A DNA stretch of 64,000 bases from Pseudoleptotrichia goodfellowii (GCF_007990505.1 NZ_AP019822.1:2226730-2290729); one strand, 5' to 3'; shown: positions 49,858 to 59,408, numbered from the stretch's first letter. Notes: generated by a model not told the origin, from the sequence alone. Made by a program: numbers and translations.

Positions 49858-51153
49858 TTATTTCCCTTTTCCGAATAATACTATTTTTGCTGTTTTCATA
49901 ATTGTCAGAACATCCATTATTAAATCCTGATTTTTTAAATAGTATAAATCATATTCGAGTTTTTTCTTTGCATCTTCCGCACTTTCCCCGTAAGGATACA
50001 TCACCTGTGCCCATCCTGTAATTCCGGGTTTTATCATATGTCTTAAATTATAATAAGGTATTTTTTCATTGTATTCTTCTGCAAGTAAATCCCATTCGGG
50101 TCTTGGACCTACAAAACTCATTGTTCCTTTCACAATACAGAACAACTGAGGCAATTCGTCTATTCTTGTCTTTCTTATAAAGTTTCCGAAAGGAGTTACT
50201 CTGTCATCATCATCTTTTGTATATTTGGGATATTTTGTACTGTCATGTATTTTCATACTTCTGAATTTGTATATTTTAAATTTTTTCATATTCTGACCTA
50301 TACGGACCTGTTTAAATATAACGGGACCCGGCGATTCGAGTTTTATTATTATTGCAGTTATAAGTGCTATCGGAGATAATACTATCATTAAAATAAATGC
50401 TATTATCAGATCCAGTCCCCTTTTAATGTTTCTCTGGCTTTCATTACTTAATATATCAAAGCCGTTTGATTCCAGAAGCCATTCTTCATCTATCTGATTT
50501 ATATCTATTTTTTTTTGTATACTCTCGTTAAATTCTTCGTAACTGAGAACTTTCAAACCATTTATTTTCAAATCGAAAATTCTTTTCAGATATTCTTTAA
50601 AACTCTCACTTTTTATATCTTTAACTATTACCAGAGCATCTATTTCCTTTTCTTTAATTATTTTTTCCATCTCATCATATCTTCCGACAAGATATTCTGT
50701 CGCTTTGTTTTTATTATTTGAAATATATCCTATATATTCATAGTCCGGGCTGTTTATCAAATCTTTCTGAACATTGTTCACTATATGATTGGAGCCGAAA
50801 ATAAGGACTCTCTGTTTTTTCACATGTTTTAAACATATCTGTCTTCTGAATATTACCTGAAAAATGAAAATTATTGAAAAAATTAAAAATATATCCCAGT
50901 CTCTTAAAAAAACAAATATTATAATGGAAAATATAAAATCTATTCCTAAATTTATAAACACGTCTTTATATCTGAATCTTTCAGCATAAAAATCAAGTTG
51001 TCCGAATACAAATTCCGTAAAAATGAAAATCATAAACAGGAAATTTGTCAAATATTTTATAGAATAACCGAAGTTATTTAAAAGTATATTGTAAATTATA
51101 TACAGGACTATTATGTAAATTCCCGATATTTTTGTGTTTTTCTCAATTTTCAT
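49858..51153 (-). CDS. Undecaprenyl-phosphate sugar-phosphotransferase (WcaJ/WbaP-like)
   Basis: This 431-residue polyprenyl glycosylphosphotransferase transfers a sugar-1-phosphate to undecaprenyl phosphate and so starts O-chain synthesis. The N-terminal half has about four membrane segments and a CoA-binding-like region (VLIFGSNHIVNNVQKDL). The C-terminal catalytic part has FKQVRIGQNMKKFKIYKFRSM, TRIDELPQL and MSFVGPRPEW. The likely sugar is glucose or galactose, but this is not fixed by sequence. It is the first gene of the O-antigen operon and has its own promoter at 51194-51222. Confidence 0.92.
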   Translation of the reverse strand: MKIEKNTKISGIYIIVLYIIYNILLNNFGYSIKYLTNFLFMIFIFTEFVFGQLDFYAERFRYKDVFINLGIDFIFSIIIFVFLRDWDIFLIFSIIFIFQVIFRRQICLKHVKKQRVLIFGSNHIVNNVQKDLINSPDYEYIGYISNNKNKATEYLVGRYDEMEKIIKEKEIDALVIVKDIKSESFKEYLKRIFDLKINGLKVLSYEEFNESIQKKIDINQIDEEWLLESNGFDILSNESQRNIKRGLDLIIAFILMIVLSPIALITAIIIKLESPGPVIFKQVRIGQNMKKFKIYKFRSMKIHDSTKYPKYTKDDDDRVTPFGNFIRKTRIDELPQLFCIVKGTMSFVGPRPEWDLLAEEYNEKIPYYNLRHMIKPGITGWAQVMYPYGESAEDAKKKLEYDLYYLKNQDLIMDVLTIMKTAKIVLFGKGK

Positions 51154-51193
51154 AAATTTCCTCTTCTTAAAAATTTATAAAATCTTTTGTTGA

Positions 51194-51222
51194 ATTATAT
51201 CACTTTTTCTTTATATTTACAA
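51194..51222 (-). promoter_or_regulatory. Promoter of the O-antigen operon
   Basis: On the minus strand TTGTAA (51217-51222), a 17-base spacer and TATAAT (51194-51199) preceded by TGA, giving an extended -10. The leader is about 40 bases. It is back to back with the promoter of the ligase gene. Confidence 0.75.
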
Positions 51223-51270
51223 CTCGAAGTATTATTTTTTCTTTAAATCTGCTCATTGTACCATTTTCTT

Positions 51271-51299
51271 TTGCTTTTCAAGCTAATAAATGATACAAT
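51271..51299 (+). promoter_or_regulatory. Promoter of the O-antigen ligase gene
   Basis: TTGCTT (51271-51276), a 17-base spacer and TACAAT (51294-51299) with an upstream TGA (extended -10). It diverges from the O-antigen operon promoter, and the 72-base gap between their -35 boxes could hold shared regulation, although I see no clear operator. Confidence 0.68.
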
Positions 51300-51333
51300 A
51301 CTTTTACAATATAAATTATAAGGAGCGATAATA

Positions 51334-52614
51334 ATGAAAAAATTATATAATACAGGATATTATGTTTGTTTACTTTTTGCACTTTCAGTTTTTTTATCTG
51401 TAAAAGCACAAAATGTTTTAGGTATACTGCTTTTGCTCTTGTTTATCATTTCCATGTTTTCAAAAGAAAATAGAGAGAAATTAAAACTTCTGACAGATAA
51501 ACAGATTATACTCGGTTTAACGGTTTTCATAGTGACCCCTTATATTATTGCTTTAATTGACGGAGGATTGAAAGCAAGAATCGATATGGACGATTATATA
51601 AAGTTTATATTATTTCTTCCTTTGGTATTTTTTCTAGACAGCGAAAAGAAATTTTGGAATTTCCTTAAAAGTCTTCTCACAGGCGGAACTCTTTCGTTAA
51701 TAATTACTTTATTTATTTTTATTAAAAATTATGATGAATGGGCTCATCCTAAAGGTTTTGTTTATCCGAGAGTTTTCTTTGAGCTTGACCCTCAGGATTT
51801 TGCAAATATTATGTGCCTTCTTTTATTATTTCTTATTTCATTTTTTCTTTTTTACAAATTTGAAAAAAAAGAAGATAATTTTAAATTCAAGCTGCTTTAT
51901 TTTTTCATAATAGTTTTAAATGTTTTTATTCTTCTTGTCAATCGTTCAAAAATGGTATATATATGCCTGATTCCTACTGTTATTTATATACTGTATAAGA
52001 AAAATAAAAAATATATAGCAGTTTTCTTTATATTCTGTATAGGCGGTTTCTTCTTACTGCCTCACACTATATCCGACAGACTTCAATATATAGTAAAAGT
52101 TCAAAAAGATCCTTCAAGTAATCTAAGACTTATTTTCTGGGACGGAGCAGTATCTTCCATTAAAGAAAGCCCTTTAATCGGAATGAAATCCGAACAGAGA
52201 CGTGATTTTGTGGAAAATTACTATAAGCAGAAAGGGGTATATGACTATGTTGTTGCAAATTATGAATTTGTAAAAACAAGAAATGTTCTTGATACTCATA
52301 ATATGTATCTGCAATTTTTAACTTATTTCGGTATTATAGGATTTATTTCATTAATTTTCTTTTTCTTTTTCATTATTCCGAAAAGACTTCTCAGTATTTC
52401 TTTTTATAAAAATAGAGAAAAAAATGAAAAAAGTAGTGAATACAGCAAATTTATCGCTCTTGAAATAGCTTTAAAAGCTTCTTACGCTTGTTATTTAATT
52501 CAAGGATTGACTGAAATCAATCTGAATAATAAAAGTATTATTTTAGCTTTTTCCGTTTTAATTTATATTTTAAATTTTGTTATTCATAAAAATTTTAAAA
52601 TGAAACTAAACTAA
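51334..52614 (+). CDS. waaL: O-antigen ligase (WaaL/Wzy-C family)
   Basis: A 426-residue integral membrane protein with about eleven hydrophobic segments and a large periplasmic loop (~270-330) ending in LDTHNMYLQFLTYFGIIG, where the His is typical of the family. Such proteins join finished O-chain from undecaprenyl diphosphate to lipid A-core. Because the operon alongside uses a Wzm/Wzt exporter, a Wzy polymerase would not be needed, so the ligase role is favoured. AAGGAG is before the ATG. Few residues are diagnostic, hence the moderate confidence in the name. Confidence 0.78.
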   Translation: MKKLYNTGYYVCLLFALSVFLSVKAQNVLGILLLLLFIISMFSKENREKLKLLTDKQIILGLTVFIVTPYIIALIDGGLKARIDMDDYIKFILFLPLVFFLDSEKKFWNFLKSLLTGGTLSLIITLFIFIKNYDEWAHPKGFVYPRVFFELDPQDFANIMCLLLLFLISFFLFYKFEKKEDNFKFKLLYFFIIVLNVFILLVNRSKMVYICLIPTVIYILYKKNKKYIAVFFIFCIGGFFLLPHTISDRLQYIVKVQKDPSSNLRLIFWDGAVSSIKESPLIGMKSEQRRDFVENYYKQKGVYDYVVANYEFVKTRNVLDTHNMYLQFLTYFGIIGFISLIFFFFFIIPKRLLSISFYKNREKNEKSSEYSKFIALEIALKASYACYLIQGLTEINLNNKSIILAFSVLIYILNFVIHKNFKMKLN

Positions 52615-52630
52615 ATCCTTTGTTTTTTTA

Positions 52631-52659
52631 TTGCTTTTTCATTTTAATTGAGTTATAAT
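52631..52659 (+). promoter_or_regulatory. Promoter of the outer-membrane protein gene
   Basis: TTGCTT (52631-52636), 17 bases, then a perfect TATAAT (52654-52659). It is 46 bases upstream of the ATG. Confidence 0.75.
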
Positions 52660-52705
52660 ACATTAAGTAATAAAGTTAAAAACTAATTTTATAGGAGGAA
52701 ACAAA

Positions 52706-53317
52706 ATGAAAAAATTATTATTATTAGGAGCTTTAATAAGTTCAGTTGCTATGGCTCAAGTTGTAGAAGTAAGAATCGGAGGAGATTTATCTAATAGCGG
52801 AAAATTCAAAGGAGGATTTTCTGACGGTGCTAATCTTCAAAAAAAAGCTATAAAAAGAGGAATTGAACTTTCTGCTGAATACAGAACACCTGTTCTTGAA
52901 AACTTTGAAATCGGTGGAGGAATTTCTTATAAACATAATAAAGTAGATTCTAAAGGATACTATGAACATAAAGGTGTAGATTCTGTTCCTGTATACTTTA
53001 CTGCAAGATATAACTTTAAAAATTCTTCTGAAGTGACTCCTTATGTAAAAGCTAATTTAGGATATGCTTTTAATTCAGGAAGTTTAAAATGGTTCAACAA
53101 TTCTTCTTATTATGGAGAAGCTAAATTTAAAGGCGGATTATATTCAGGAGTAGGAGCCGGTATCCAATATAAAAACTTTGTAGCTGATTTATCTTATAAC
53201 TGGAATAGAATGAGAGTAGATAGAAAAGGATATGTTGCTCCATACAGATATGAAGATAAATTTACTCTTAGTCACGGAACTCTTACTTTAGGTTTAGGAT
53301 ACTCATTCGGATTCTAA
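52706..53317 (+). CDS. Small outer-membrane beta-barrel protein
   Basis: A 203-residue protein with a signal peptide cleaved after AMA (residue 17), then alternating amphipathic strands rich in Gly, Tyr and Phe (for example YVKANLGYAFNSG, FVADLSYNW and LTLGLGYSFGF). The terminal Phe is the usual outer-membrane insertion signal. The size fits an eight-stranded OmpA/Opa-like barrel without a peptidoglycan-binding domain. Codon use is more GGA/GAA-biased than the neighbours, as in highly expressed genes. AGGAGG precedes the ATG and a terminator follows. Ligand or role unknown. Confidence 0.8.
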   Translation: MKKLLLLGALISSVAMAQVVEVRIGGDLSNSGKFKGGFSDGANLQKKAIKRGIELSAEYRTPVLENFEIGGGISYKHNKVDSKGYYEHKGVDSVPVYFTARYNFKNSSEVTPYVKANLGYAFNSGSLKWFNNSSYYGEAKFKGGLYSGVGAGIQYKNFVADLSYNWNRMRVDRKGYVAPYRYEDKFTLSHGTLTLGLGYSFGF

Positions 53318-53359
53318 TTACTAAATTGAATTCTAAAATTTTGAAATTTATAATAACTT

Positions 53360-53390
53360 ACTACCTTTGCTTATGCAAGGGTAGTTTTTT
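53360..53390 (+). terminator. Terminator of the outer-membrane protein gene
   Basis: ACTACCTTTGC pairs with GCAAGGGTAGT (one G-T pair) around a TTAT loop, followed by six T residues. Confidence 0.9.
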
Positions 53391-53401
53391 ATTTAATAAA
53401 A

Positions 53402-53410
53402 TGATATAAT
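53402..53410 (+). promoter_or_regulatory. Extended -10 promoter of the YwaF-like gene
   Basis: TGATATAAT, 45 bases before the start codon, immediately after the preceding terminator. The -35 region overlaps the T-tract and is poor. Confidence 0.55.
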
Positions 53411-53454
53411 ATTTTTGTTTCTAATTTAAATTTTTAATTTTATGGAGGTATATT

Positions 53455-54141
53455 TTGAAACCGGAAACTTTATATTTTTCATATTTTAGTACTATTCATT
53501 TATACAGTTTTATTGCCTCGGCTTTGATAAGCATAATTCTTCTTATTATTCCGAAATTATATAAAAAGATAAATTTACAAAAGTATTCTGTTTTTTTGGG
53601 TATTTTTGTTTTATCATTTAAATTGCTTGATTCAGTATACAGAGTTTTATATCAATACGAACCTGTTTACAATACAGTGCCTATTCATCTTTGCAATTTT
53701 GCAGCTATTGCTGCAGGAGTTTACCTGATTACGAGAAAAAGATTTTTCTTTAATTTACTTTATTTTCTCAGTTTTGGAGCAGCTTTTGCTCTTGTTTTAC
53801 CCGGAGTTACTTATTATTATTATCCTGTTTATGTATATATTTTTATGATTATGCATGCTTTGGAATTTGTAGGAGTTATTTACGGATTTGTGTATTTGAA
53901 AGAAAAAATTACTTTTAAAGGATTTACAGGATCTTGTATTGTTCTATTGGGACTGTTCTTATTTTCCCATTTTTATAATATGAGATTCGGTACGAATGCC
54001 ATGTTTATAAATGATTATATTGCTCCTATGGTGAGTTTTATCAAACCTTTCAGATTATATATTTTTGTTTTAATTATAAGTATGCTGTTTATTATGTTTT
54101 TAATGTATTTACCTTTTTCAAAAAGGTATTCAAAAAATTAA
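53455..54141 (+). CDS. YwaF-like (TIGR02206 family) membrane protein
   Basis: A 228-residue protein with about six to seven hydrophobic segments. The block PIHLCNFAAIAAGVYLI and the FGTNAMFINDYI motif fit the YwaF/TIGR02206 family of unknown function. The start is a TTG at 53455 with GGAGG seven bases upstream; no ATG lies nearby. It is transcribed alone on the plus strand, ending before the parS site. Confidence 0.75.
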   Translation: MKPETLYFSYFSTIHLYSFIASALISIILLIIPKLYKKINLQKYSVFLGIFVLSFKLLDSVYRVLYQYEPVYNTVPIHLCNFAAIAAGVYLITRKRFFFNLLYFLSFGAAFALVLPGVTYYYYPVYVYIFMIMHALEFVGVIYGFVYLKEKITFKGFTGSCIVLLGLFLFSHFYNMRFGTNAMFINDYIAPMVSFIKPFRLYIFVLIISMLFIMFLMYLPFSKRYSKN

Positions 54142-54158
54142 TTTGTGGAAATGTATTT

Positions 54159-54174
54159 TGTTTCACGTGGAAAA
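54159..54174 (+). promoter_or_regulatory. parS-like centromere site
   Basis: TGTTTCACGTGGAAAA differs by one base from TGTTTCACGTGGAACA, the reverse complement of the classic B. subtilis parS. It lies 240 bases from the mnmG-parB-parA genes, where parS sites are expected near the origin. It is the binding site expected for the ParB encoded at 56324-57241. Confidence 0.82.
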
Positions 54175-54297
54175 GATGTGGAGAGATTCATGAGGGCTCA
54201 TTGCCGCCCTCATACTTCCGCCACCCATGTTCTACGCGACTTCGTCGACTCTGAAAATGCGGGAATACTTTCGTACTATTCAAGAATATCCATTTAA
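54175..54297. other. GC-rich multi-hairpin element with a possible 35-codon ORF
   Basis: The segment is far richer in G and C than its surroundings. It holds a perfect 8-bp hairpin (ATGAGGGC with GCCCTCAT, near 54190-54213), CGAC-TTC-GTCG (near 54237-54247) and GAATA with TATTC (near 54262-54282). The plus strand also has GGAGAG followed by ATG at 54190 and 35 sense codons (MRAHCRPHTSATH...) to TAA at 54297, a frame that matches no family I know. It could be a repeat element, a structured RNA or part of the parS-ParB region. No gene is otherwise seen in 54142-54417. Confidence 0.5.
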
Positions 54298-54417
54298 AAC
54301 TCATTCTTTAAAATCTAAAATTCTAATAAATATATTATTCTAAAAAATCTGTTGTTTATAATTTACAAAATCTAAATAAAGGATTTCAAATTAAATTTAA
54401 AGTTGGAAAGTTTTTTG

Positions 54418-56322
54418 CTACTTTTTTTCTAAAAAAGAAGATATATTAGCAATTAAAATTCCTATATCGTTATAAGTAACTCCGCTTATACGACTTGCCT
54501 GACCTACTGTATGAGGTTTTCCGTAAGTTAATCCAGATACAGCTATGTTACTTAATCCTCTTATCTTTTCATAATCAATATTTTCAGGGATTTTCATTTC
54601 TTCAAGTTTTTTAAATTTTTCTATCTGAGTTTTTTCTCTTTCAATAAATACATTATATTTCGCATTTATTTCTATCTGTTCTTTTACAATAGGGGAAAAC
54701 TCTTTTGTTTCAATAAATTCGGATAAATTGTCGTAAATTATCTCTTTTCTTGCTAAAAATTCAAATGCCGAAACAGGACTGTTTGTACTGTTTACGGTTT
54801 TTTCCTCATTATTATTTTTCTGATTAAATATTTTTCCGAGCTCTTTCAACTTTTCGTTTGTTTCTTTTGTCGGATAAACAGTTATGGTTTTTAATCTTTC
54901 TGTTTCTTCATCTATCTGATTTTTTGCCTTTTCAAGCTCTTCCAGTTTCTTTTTGCTTAGTAGCCCTATTTCTTTGGATTTTTCAAGAAGTCTTATAAAT
55001 ATATTATCCTGTCTTAAAGTCAGCCTGTATTCTGCTCTTGACGGCAGCACTCTGTAAGGTTCCGGAGTTTTTTTATTTATTATATCATCTATAAGGACTC
55101 CTATATATCCTTCACTTCTGTCAATAACTATTTCTTCTTTTCCTAATATTCTTCTCGCTGCATTCACTCCTGCAATAAATCCCTGACAGGCAGCTTCTTC
55201 ATAGCCGCTCGTTCCGTTTATAGTTCCTGCTGTATAAAGTCCTTTTATGACCTTTGTTTCAAGAGTAAGATTTAACTGATATGCAGGTATAAAGTTATAC
55301 TCTACTGCATAGCCGTATCTTAATATTTTTGCATTCTCCAGTCCTGCTATTGTTTTCAACATCGCTTCCTGAGCAAAAGGAGGCATTGCAGTGGTAAATC
55401 CGTTCACGTATATTTCGTTGGATTCAACTGATTCCTGTTCAAGAAATATCTGATGATCGGTTTTTTCAGGGAAATTAAGTATTTTTCTGTCCAGTGACGG
55501 ACAATGTCTTGGTCCCTTCGTGCTGACTATTCCCGTTACTATGGGAGAATATTTTAACATTTCTTTTCCTGTTTCTATTGTTTTTTCAGTAGTAAACGTA
55601 AGCCATGTAGGTAAAACAGGATTGTATTCTTTTTCAGTCTCGTAGGAAAAATATCTCGGCTTTTCTTCTCCTTTTAATTCCTGAGTTTTTGAAAAGTCGA
55701 TCGTTCTTTTGTCTATTCTCGGAGGTGTTGCTGTCTGGTATCTGTCCAGTTCAAAGCCGTATTCTGCAAGTTTATCAGGCAATTCGTCACTTGAAGGCTC
55801 TCCCTGACGTCCTGCCGAATATTTCACGTCCCCTATTATAAATTGCCCTTTTAAAAATGTTCCTGTACAAAGTATAACAGCTTTTGCTCCGTATTTTACA
55901 CCTAATTTGTCTTCTACTCCTCTAATTTCACCATTTTCCAACATCAAATCCGCAACAATTCCCTGAATAATATCAAGATTTTCCTGTTTTTCAAGGACTT
56001 CTCTCATTTTTATTCTGTATCTGTATTTATCGGCTTGGGCTCTTGTTATTCTCGAAGCAAGTCCTTTTGTATGATTGAGATTTTTAAGCTGCAAATTATA
56101 GTTATCTATATGCCTTGCTATTTCTCCGCCCAGCATTCCGAGTTCCGAAACAAGATGACTTTTCCCCGGACCGCCTATAGAGGGATTACATGACATCATA
56201 GCTATATTATCAAGATAAATTGTAAAAAGAGCAGTTTTAAGTCCGAGTCGTGAAGCTGCAAGAGCTGCCTCCACTCCTGCATGACCTGCTCCCACTACTA
56301 TTACATCATAATTTTTATTCAT
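54418..56322 (-). CDS. mnmG: tRNA uridine 5-carboxymethylaminomethyl modification enzyme MnmG (GidA)
   Basis: MnmG is an FAD protein that, with MnmE, adds the carboxymethylaminomethyl group to U34 of certain tRNAs. The 634-residue protein has the FAD motif VGAGHAGVEAALAASRLG near the start, SCNPSIGGPGKSHLV, GTFLKGQFIIGD, and the C-terminal helical domain with SRISGVTYNDIGIL. Length is normal. It is the last gene of the origin-type cluster, one base after parB. Its partner mnmE is three genes upstream. Confidence 0.97.
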   Translation of the reverse strand: MNKNYDVIVVGAGHAGVEAALAASRLGLKTALFTIYLDNIAMMSCNPSIGGPGKSHLVSELGMLGGEIARHIDNYNLQLKNLNHTKGLASRITRAQADKYRYRIKMREVLEKQENLDIIQGIVADLMLENGEIRGVEDKLGVKYGAKAVILCTGTFLKGQFIIGDVKYSAGRQGEPSSDELPDKLAEYGFELDRYQTATPPRIDKRTIDFSKTQELKGEEKPRYFSYETEKEYNPVLPTWLTFTTEKTIETGKEMLKYSPIVTGIVSTKGPRHCPSLDRKILNFPEKTDHQIFLEQESVESNEIYVNGFTTAMPPFAQEAMLKTIAGLENAKILRYGYAVEYNFIPAYQLNLTLETKVIKGLYTAGTINGTSGYEEAACQGFIAGVNAARRILGKEEIVIDRSEGYIGVLIDDIINKKTPEPYRVLPSRAEYRLTLRQDNIFIRLLEKSKEIGLLSKKKLEELEKAKNQIDEETERLKTITVYPTKETNEKLKELGKIFNQKNNNEEKTVNSTNSPVSAFEFLARKEIIYDNLSEFIETKEFSPIVKEQIEINAKYNVFIEREKTQIEKFKKLEEMKIPENIDYEKIRGLSNIAVSGLTYGKPHTVGQASRISGVTYNDIGILIANISSFLEKK

Positions 56323-56323
56323 T

Positions 56324-57241
56324 TTATATTAAAATCCTTTTTGAAATTATTTGTTTTATTTTTTCGATTTCTTCGTCTGTAAGTCTTCCCTGTATTTCAA
56401 ATGACGTCGATTTTTTACCTTTTTTGACAATAATCTTATTATCATCGACTGTCAGTGCCAATTTTTTTATTTCTCTTTCTATATCAGAAATTTCCATTGC
56501 AGAAAGTTTTTCTATATTTTTTTCCATATTTTCAAAATTTGTTCTATTCAGATAGTTGAAAATAGTGTCGGATTTTCTTATGTTTTTTATTTCGTCAAGT
56601 TTTTCAAGCAACTGTTCAGGATATTTTTCCACTCTCAAATATCTCGCAACGGTCCTTTTGGAAATTCCGTACTCCTGTGCTATCTGTTCGGCATTTTTCT
56701 TTTTATTTCTGCTTTCTCTCCATATTTTCATGGATATTTCAAGGGTAGTAAGGTCTTCTCTCAATGTATTTTCATGTAAAGAAATTTTATCCAGAATCTC
56801 GTAACCGGCATCTTCAGGAATAATAATAAAGTTTTTTGTTCCTGCAGGATTAAAATCTTTTATATTTTCATAACCGTAATACACTGCCGAAAGTCTTCTG
56901 AATCCTGATAAAATTTTGTATTTTCCGTCCTCTTTCCGAATCACGTAAACGGGATTTATTATACCTATTTCGTTTATGGATTCAGCCAGATTTCTCAATG
57001 CTTCTGTTTCCATTATTTTCTCAAAAGTTATTTCTCTGTTTATAAATTCTCTATCCGAAAAATCTATCTTTCTCAATATTTTTTCATTTATTGAAGTTAT
57101 TTCGGCACCTTTTATTTTAAGAACTTCTGTTTTTATATTTTCGTCTTCTTCCAGCTGTTTTACAAAGTTTTTTGTTTTTTCATTGTTTAAATTGGAAAAA
57201 GGATTTCTTTTTTCAAAAATATTTTTTGATTTTTTTACCAT
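56324..57241 (-). CDS. parB: Chromosome-partitioning protein ParB (Spo0J)
   Basis: ParB binds parS and uses CTP to slide and spread on DNA near the origin. In its 305 residues one sees NPVYVIRKEDGKYKILSGFRRLSA (ParB/Sulfiredoxin-like CTP domain), the CTP-binding ENTLREDLTTLE, the helix-turn-helix EQIAQEYGISKRTVARYL, and a C-terminal dimerisation region. The usual GERRxRA motif reads GFRRLSA. It overlaps parA by seven bases, and a near-consensus parS lies just beyond mnmG. Confidence 0.92.
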   Translation of the reverse strand: MVKKSKNIFEKRNPFSNLNNEKTKNFVKQLEEDENIKTEVLKIKGAEITSINEKILRKIDFSDREFINREITFEKIMETEALRNLAESINEIGIINPVYVIRKEDGKYKILSGFRRLSAVYYGYENIKDFNPAGTKNFIIIPEDAGYEILDKISLHENTLREDLTTLEISMKIWRESRNKKKNAEQIAQEYGISKRTVARYLRVEKYPEQLLEKLDEIKNIRKSDTIFNYLNRTNFENMEKNIEKLSAMEISDIEREIKKLALTVDDNKIIVKKGKKSTSFEIQGRLTDEEIEKIKQIISKRILI

Positions 57242-58005
57242 TCCAATCCCTCTCTTTCCAGTACTTCCAAAGCCAAATCCTCATAATCTCTCGCTCCGTT
57301 TGAAGCGGGAGCATAGTCGAATATGTCCTGGGCATGTGCCGGAGCCTTTGCCAAATCTACATTCTGTCTTATTACTGTTTTCATAATCGTACTTTTAAAA
57401 TGTTCTTCCAGCTGCTCTTTGGAATCTGAAGACAAACTTGTTCTTATATCGTATTGAGTCAGTATAAGCCCTTTTACCTGAAGTTTGTCGTTTAAGTCCT
57501 CTTTTATCTCGTTAATCGTCGAAATAAGAAGTCCTGCACCTCTCAATTCAAAATATCCCGATCTCAATGTCAGATATATACTGTCCGCAGCAACTATTGC
57601 ATTAAGGGTAAGTATGGACAATGAAGGAGAAGTATCCATTATACACATATCAAATTCATCCTCCACTTCTCTCAATATTTTTTTCAGCACGCTTTCTCTG
57701 TTCAGTTGAGAAGACAGATTTATATTCACCCTTTCACTTTCAAGGTTACTCGGTATAAGATAAAAATTATCCGCTTGAGGAAGTTTTATTATTGCTTCTT
57801 TTATATTTCTTTTCATTAAAGCATTTAAAATAGTACAGTCCACTTCATTAGGGTCCACTCCCAGAGCATCAGTCAGATTTCCCTGAGGATCACAGTCTAT
57901 TACCAAAATTCTTTTTCCTTTTTTCGCATAATAGGAAGCCAGATTATAGGCTGTTGTTGTCTTGGCAACTCCGCCTTTATTATTTGCTATAACTATTTTT
58001 TTCAT
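57235..58005 (-). CDS. parA: Chromosome-partitioning ATPase ParA (Soj)
   Basis: A 256-residue ParA ATPase that works with ParB to separate origins and regulate replication initiation. The deviant Walker A NNKGGVAKTTT is at residues 8-18, with DCDPQGNLTDALG following and MDTSPSLSILT as the second motif. It lacks a N-terminal HTH, as in chromosomal Soj. AAGGAGG precedes the ATG, 12 bases after mnmE. Confidence 0.96.
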   Translation of the reverse strand: MKKIVIANNKGGVAKTTTAYNLASYYAKKGKRILVIDCDPQGNLTDALGVDPNEVDCTILNALMKRNIKEAIIKLPQADNFYLIPSNLESERVNINLSSQLNRESVLKKILREVEDEFDMCIMDTSPSLSILTLNAIVAADSIYLTLRSGYFELRGAGLLISTINEIKEDLNDKLQVKGLILTQYDIRTSLSSDSKEQLEEHFKSTIMKTVIRQNVDLAKAPAHAQDIFDYAPASNGARDYEDLALEVLEREGLEW

Positions 58006-58017
58006 AAATTTTCCTCC

Positions 58018-59385
58018 TTATTTCCCTACGCAGAAATTTCCGAAAACATGATCCAGTATATCTTCCGAAGAAATTTCTCCCGTAATTTCGGACAAAGCAT
58101 CCAATGCCTCTTTCAAGTCTACAGATATAAGATCCATAGGCATTCCGTTATCTATTGTTTCAAAAATATTGTTTACAGCTTCTTTTGTTTTTTCAAGAGC
58201 CGTTTTATGTCTTATATTTGTAATTATCAATTTTTCCGAAGTATTTTCCACATCTTCTTCCACAATGTAAGAATATATTTTTTCTTCCATTTCGTCTATT
58301 CCTATATTGTCTTTAGCCGATATTTTCAGTATATTTTCCAAGTCATAATTACTTAAATCTATTTTTCTTTCCAAATCTATTTTATTTAATAAAACTATTG
58401 TTTTTTTGTTATTTTCCTTTATTTTTTCTATAACTTCAATGTCTTCTTTTTCAAGCTCTTTGGATGCGTCCAGTACAAGCAGTATCAAATCGGCTTTTTC
58501 TATAAACTGTTTAGATTTTTCTACACCGATATTTTCCACTATATCTTCAGTTTTTCTTATTCCCGCTGTATCCACGAGAACAAGGGGAATCCCTTTTATA
58601 TTTATTATTTCTTCTATTATATCCCTTGTCGTTCCGGGAATATGAGTTACAATGGCTCTTTCTTCTTTTAAAAGAGAATTAAGCAAAGTCGACTTTCCAA
58701 CGTTAGGCTTTCCGACTATTACGGTTTTTATACCTTCTTTTATCTTTTTCCCTTTATCGTAAGATTCTATAAGGATATTCGCTTCTTTATATACTTTTTC
58801 AAGATTTTCTCTCAGATTTTCAAGCAGAGGATCGTCTATCCCTTCTTCGGGATAATCGAGGACTACATTTACATGGGCTGTTACATCAAGTAAAGCCTTT
58901 TTAAACTTATTTATTTTTTCCTTCAAATCCCCTCTCAGCTGATCCATTGAAAGAGAGATACTTTTTTCAGTCTTCCCCTGTATCAGATCTATAACCGCTT
59001 CAGCCTGTGATAAATCTATTCTCCCGTTCATAAAAGCTCTTTTTGTAAATTCTCCCTGTTCCGCGTGTCTTGCTCCGTTTTTTAAAACCAGTTCGAGAAC
59101 TTTTTCGGTTATAAGATTTCCCCCGTGACAGTTTATCTCGACTATATCTTCACAAGTATATGTTTTAGGGGCTTTCATTCTTACGGTCATAACTTCATCT
59201 ATTATTTTCCCGTTATCGTGGACAAATCCGTAATTAAATTTATAAAAACCCAAATCTTTATTTGGGTTTTTCATATTAAATATTTTGCTTAAAATTTCAA
59301 ATGATTTATCTCCCGATATTCTTATTATTCCTATTCCCCCTTCTCCCTTAGGAGTGGAAATGGCAGCTATCGTATCAAATAACAT
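58018..59385 (-). CDS. mnmE: tRNA modification GTPase MnmE (TrmE)
   Basis: MnmE is the GTPase partner of MnmG in tRNA U34 modification. The 455-residue protein has the N-terminal tetrahydrofolate-binding domain ([22 protein letters not shown]), the G domain at ~220-380 ([30 protein letters not shown]) and the C-terminal CVGK with the catalytic-type Cys. Length and order are normal. RBS GAGGT lies before the ATG. Confidence 0.97.
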   Translation of the reverse strand: MLFDTIAAISTPKGEGGIGIIRISGDKSFEILSKIFNMKNPNKDLGFYKFNYGFVHDNGKIIDEVMTVRMKAPKTYTCEDIVEINCHGGNLITEKVLELVLKNGARHAEQGEFTKRAFMNGRIDLSQAEAVIDLIQGKTEKSISLSMDQLRGDLKEKINKFKKALLDVTAHVNVVLDYPEEGIDDPLLENLRENLEKVYKEANILIESYDKGKKIKEGIKTVIVGKPNVGKSTLLNSLLKEERAIVTHIPGTTRDIIEEIINIKGIPLVLVDTAGIRKTEDIVENIGVEKSKQFIEKADLILLVLDASKELEKEDIEVIEKIKENNKKTIVLLNKIDLERKIDLSNYDLENILKISAKDNIGIDEMEEKIYSYIVEEDVENTSEKLIITNIRHKTALEKTKEAVNNIFETIDNGMPMDLISVDLKEALDALSEITGEISSEDILDHVFGNFCVGK

Positions 59386-59408
59386 TGTTATACCTCATTT
59401 TGAATTTT

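Noticed and set aside
54140..54200. TGTGGAAAT and TGTGGAGAG as possible DnaA boxes near parS
   Set aside because: Both differ from TGTGGATAA at several bases and no cluster is present.
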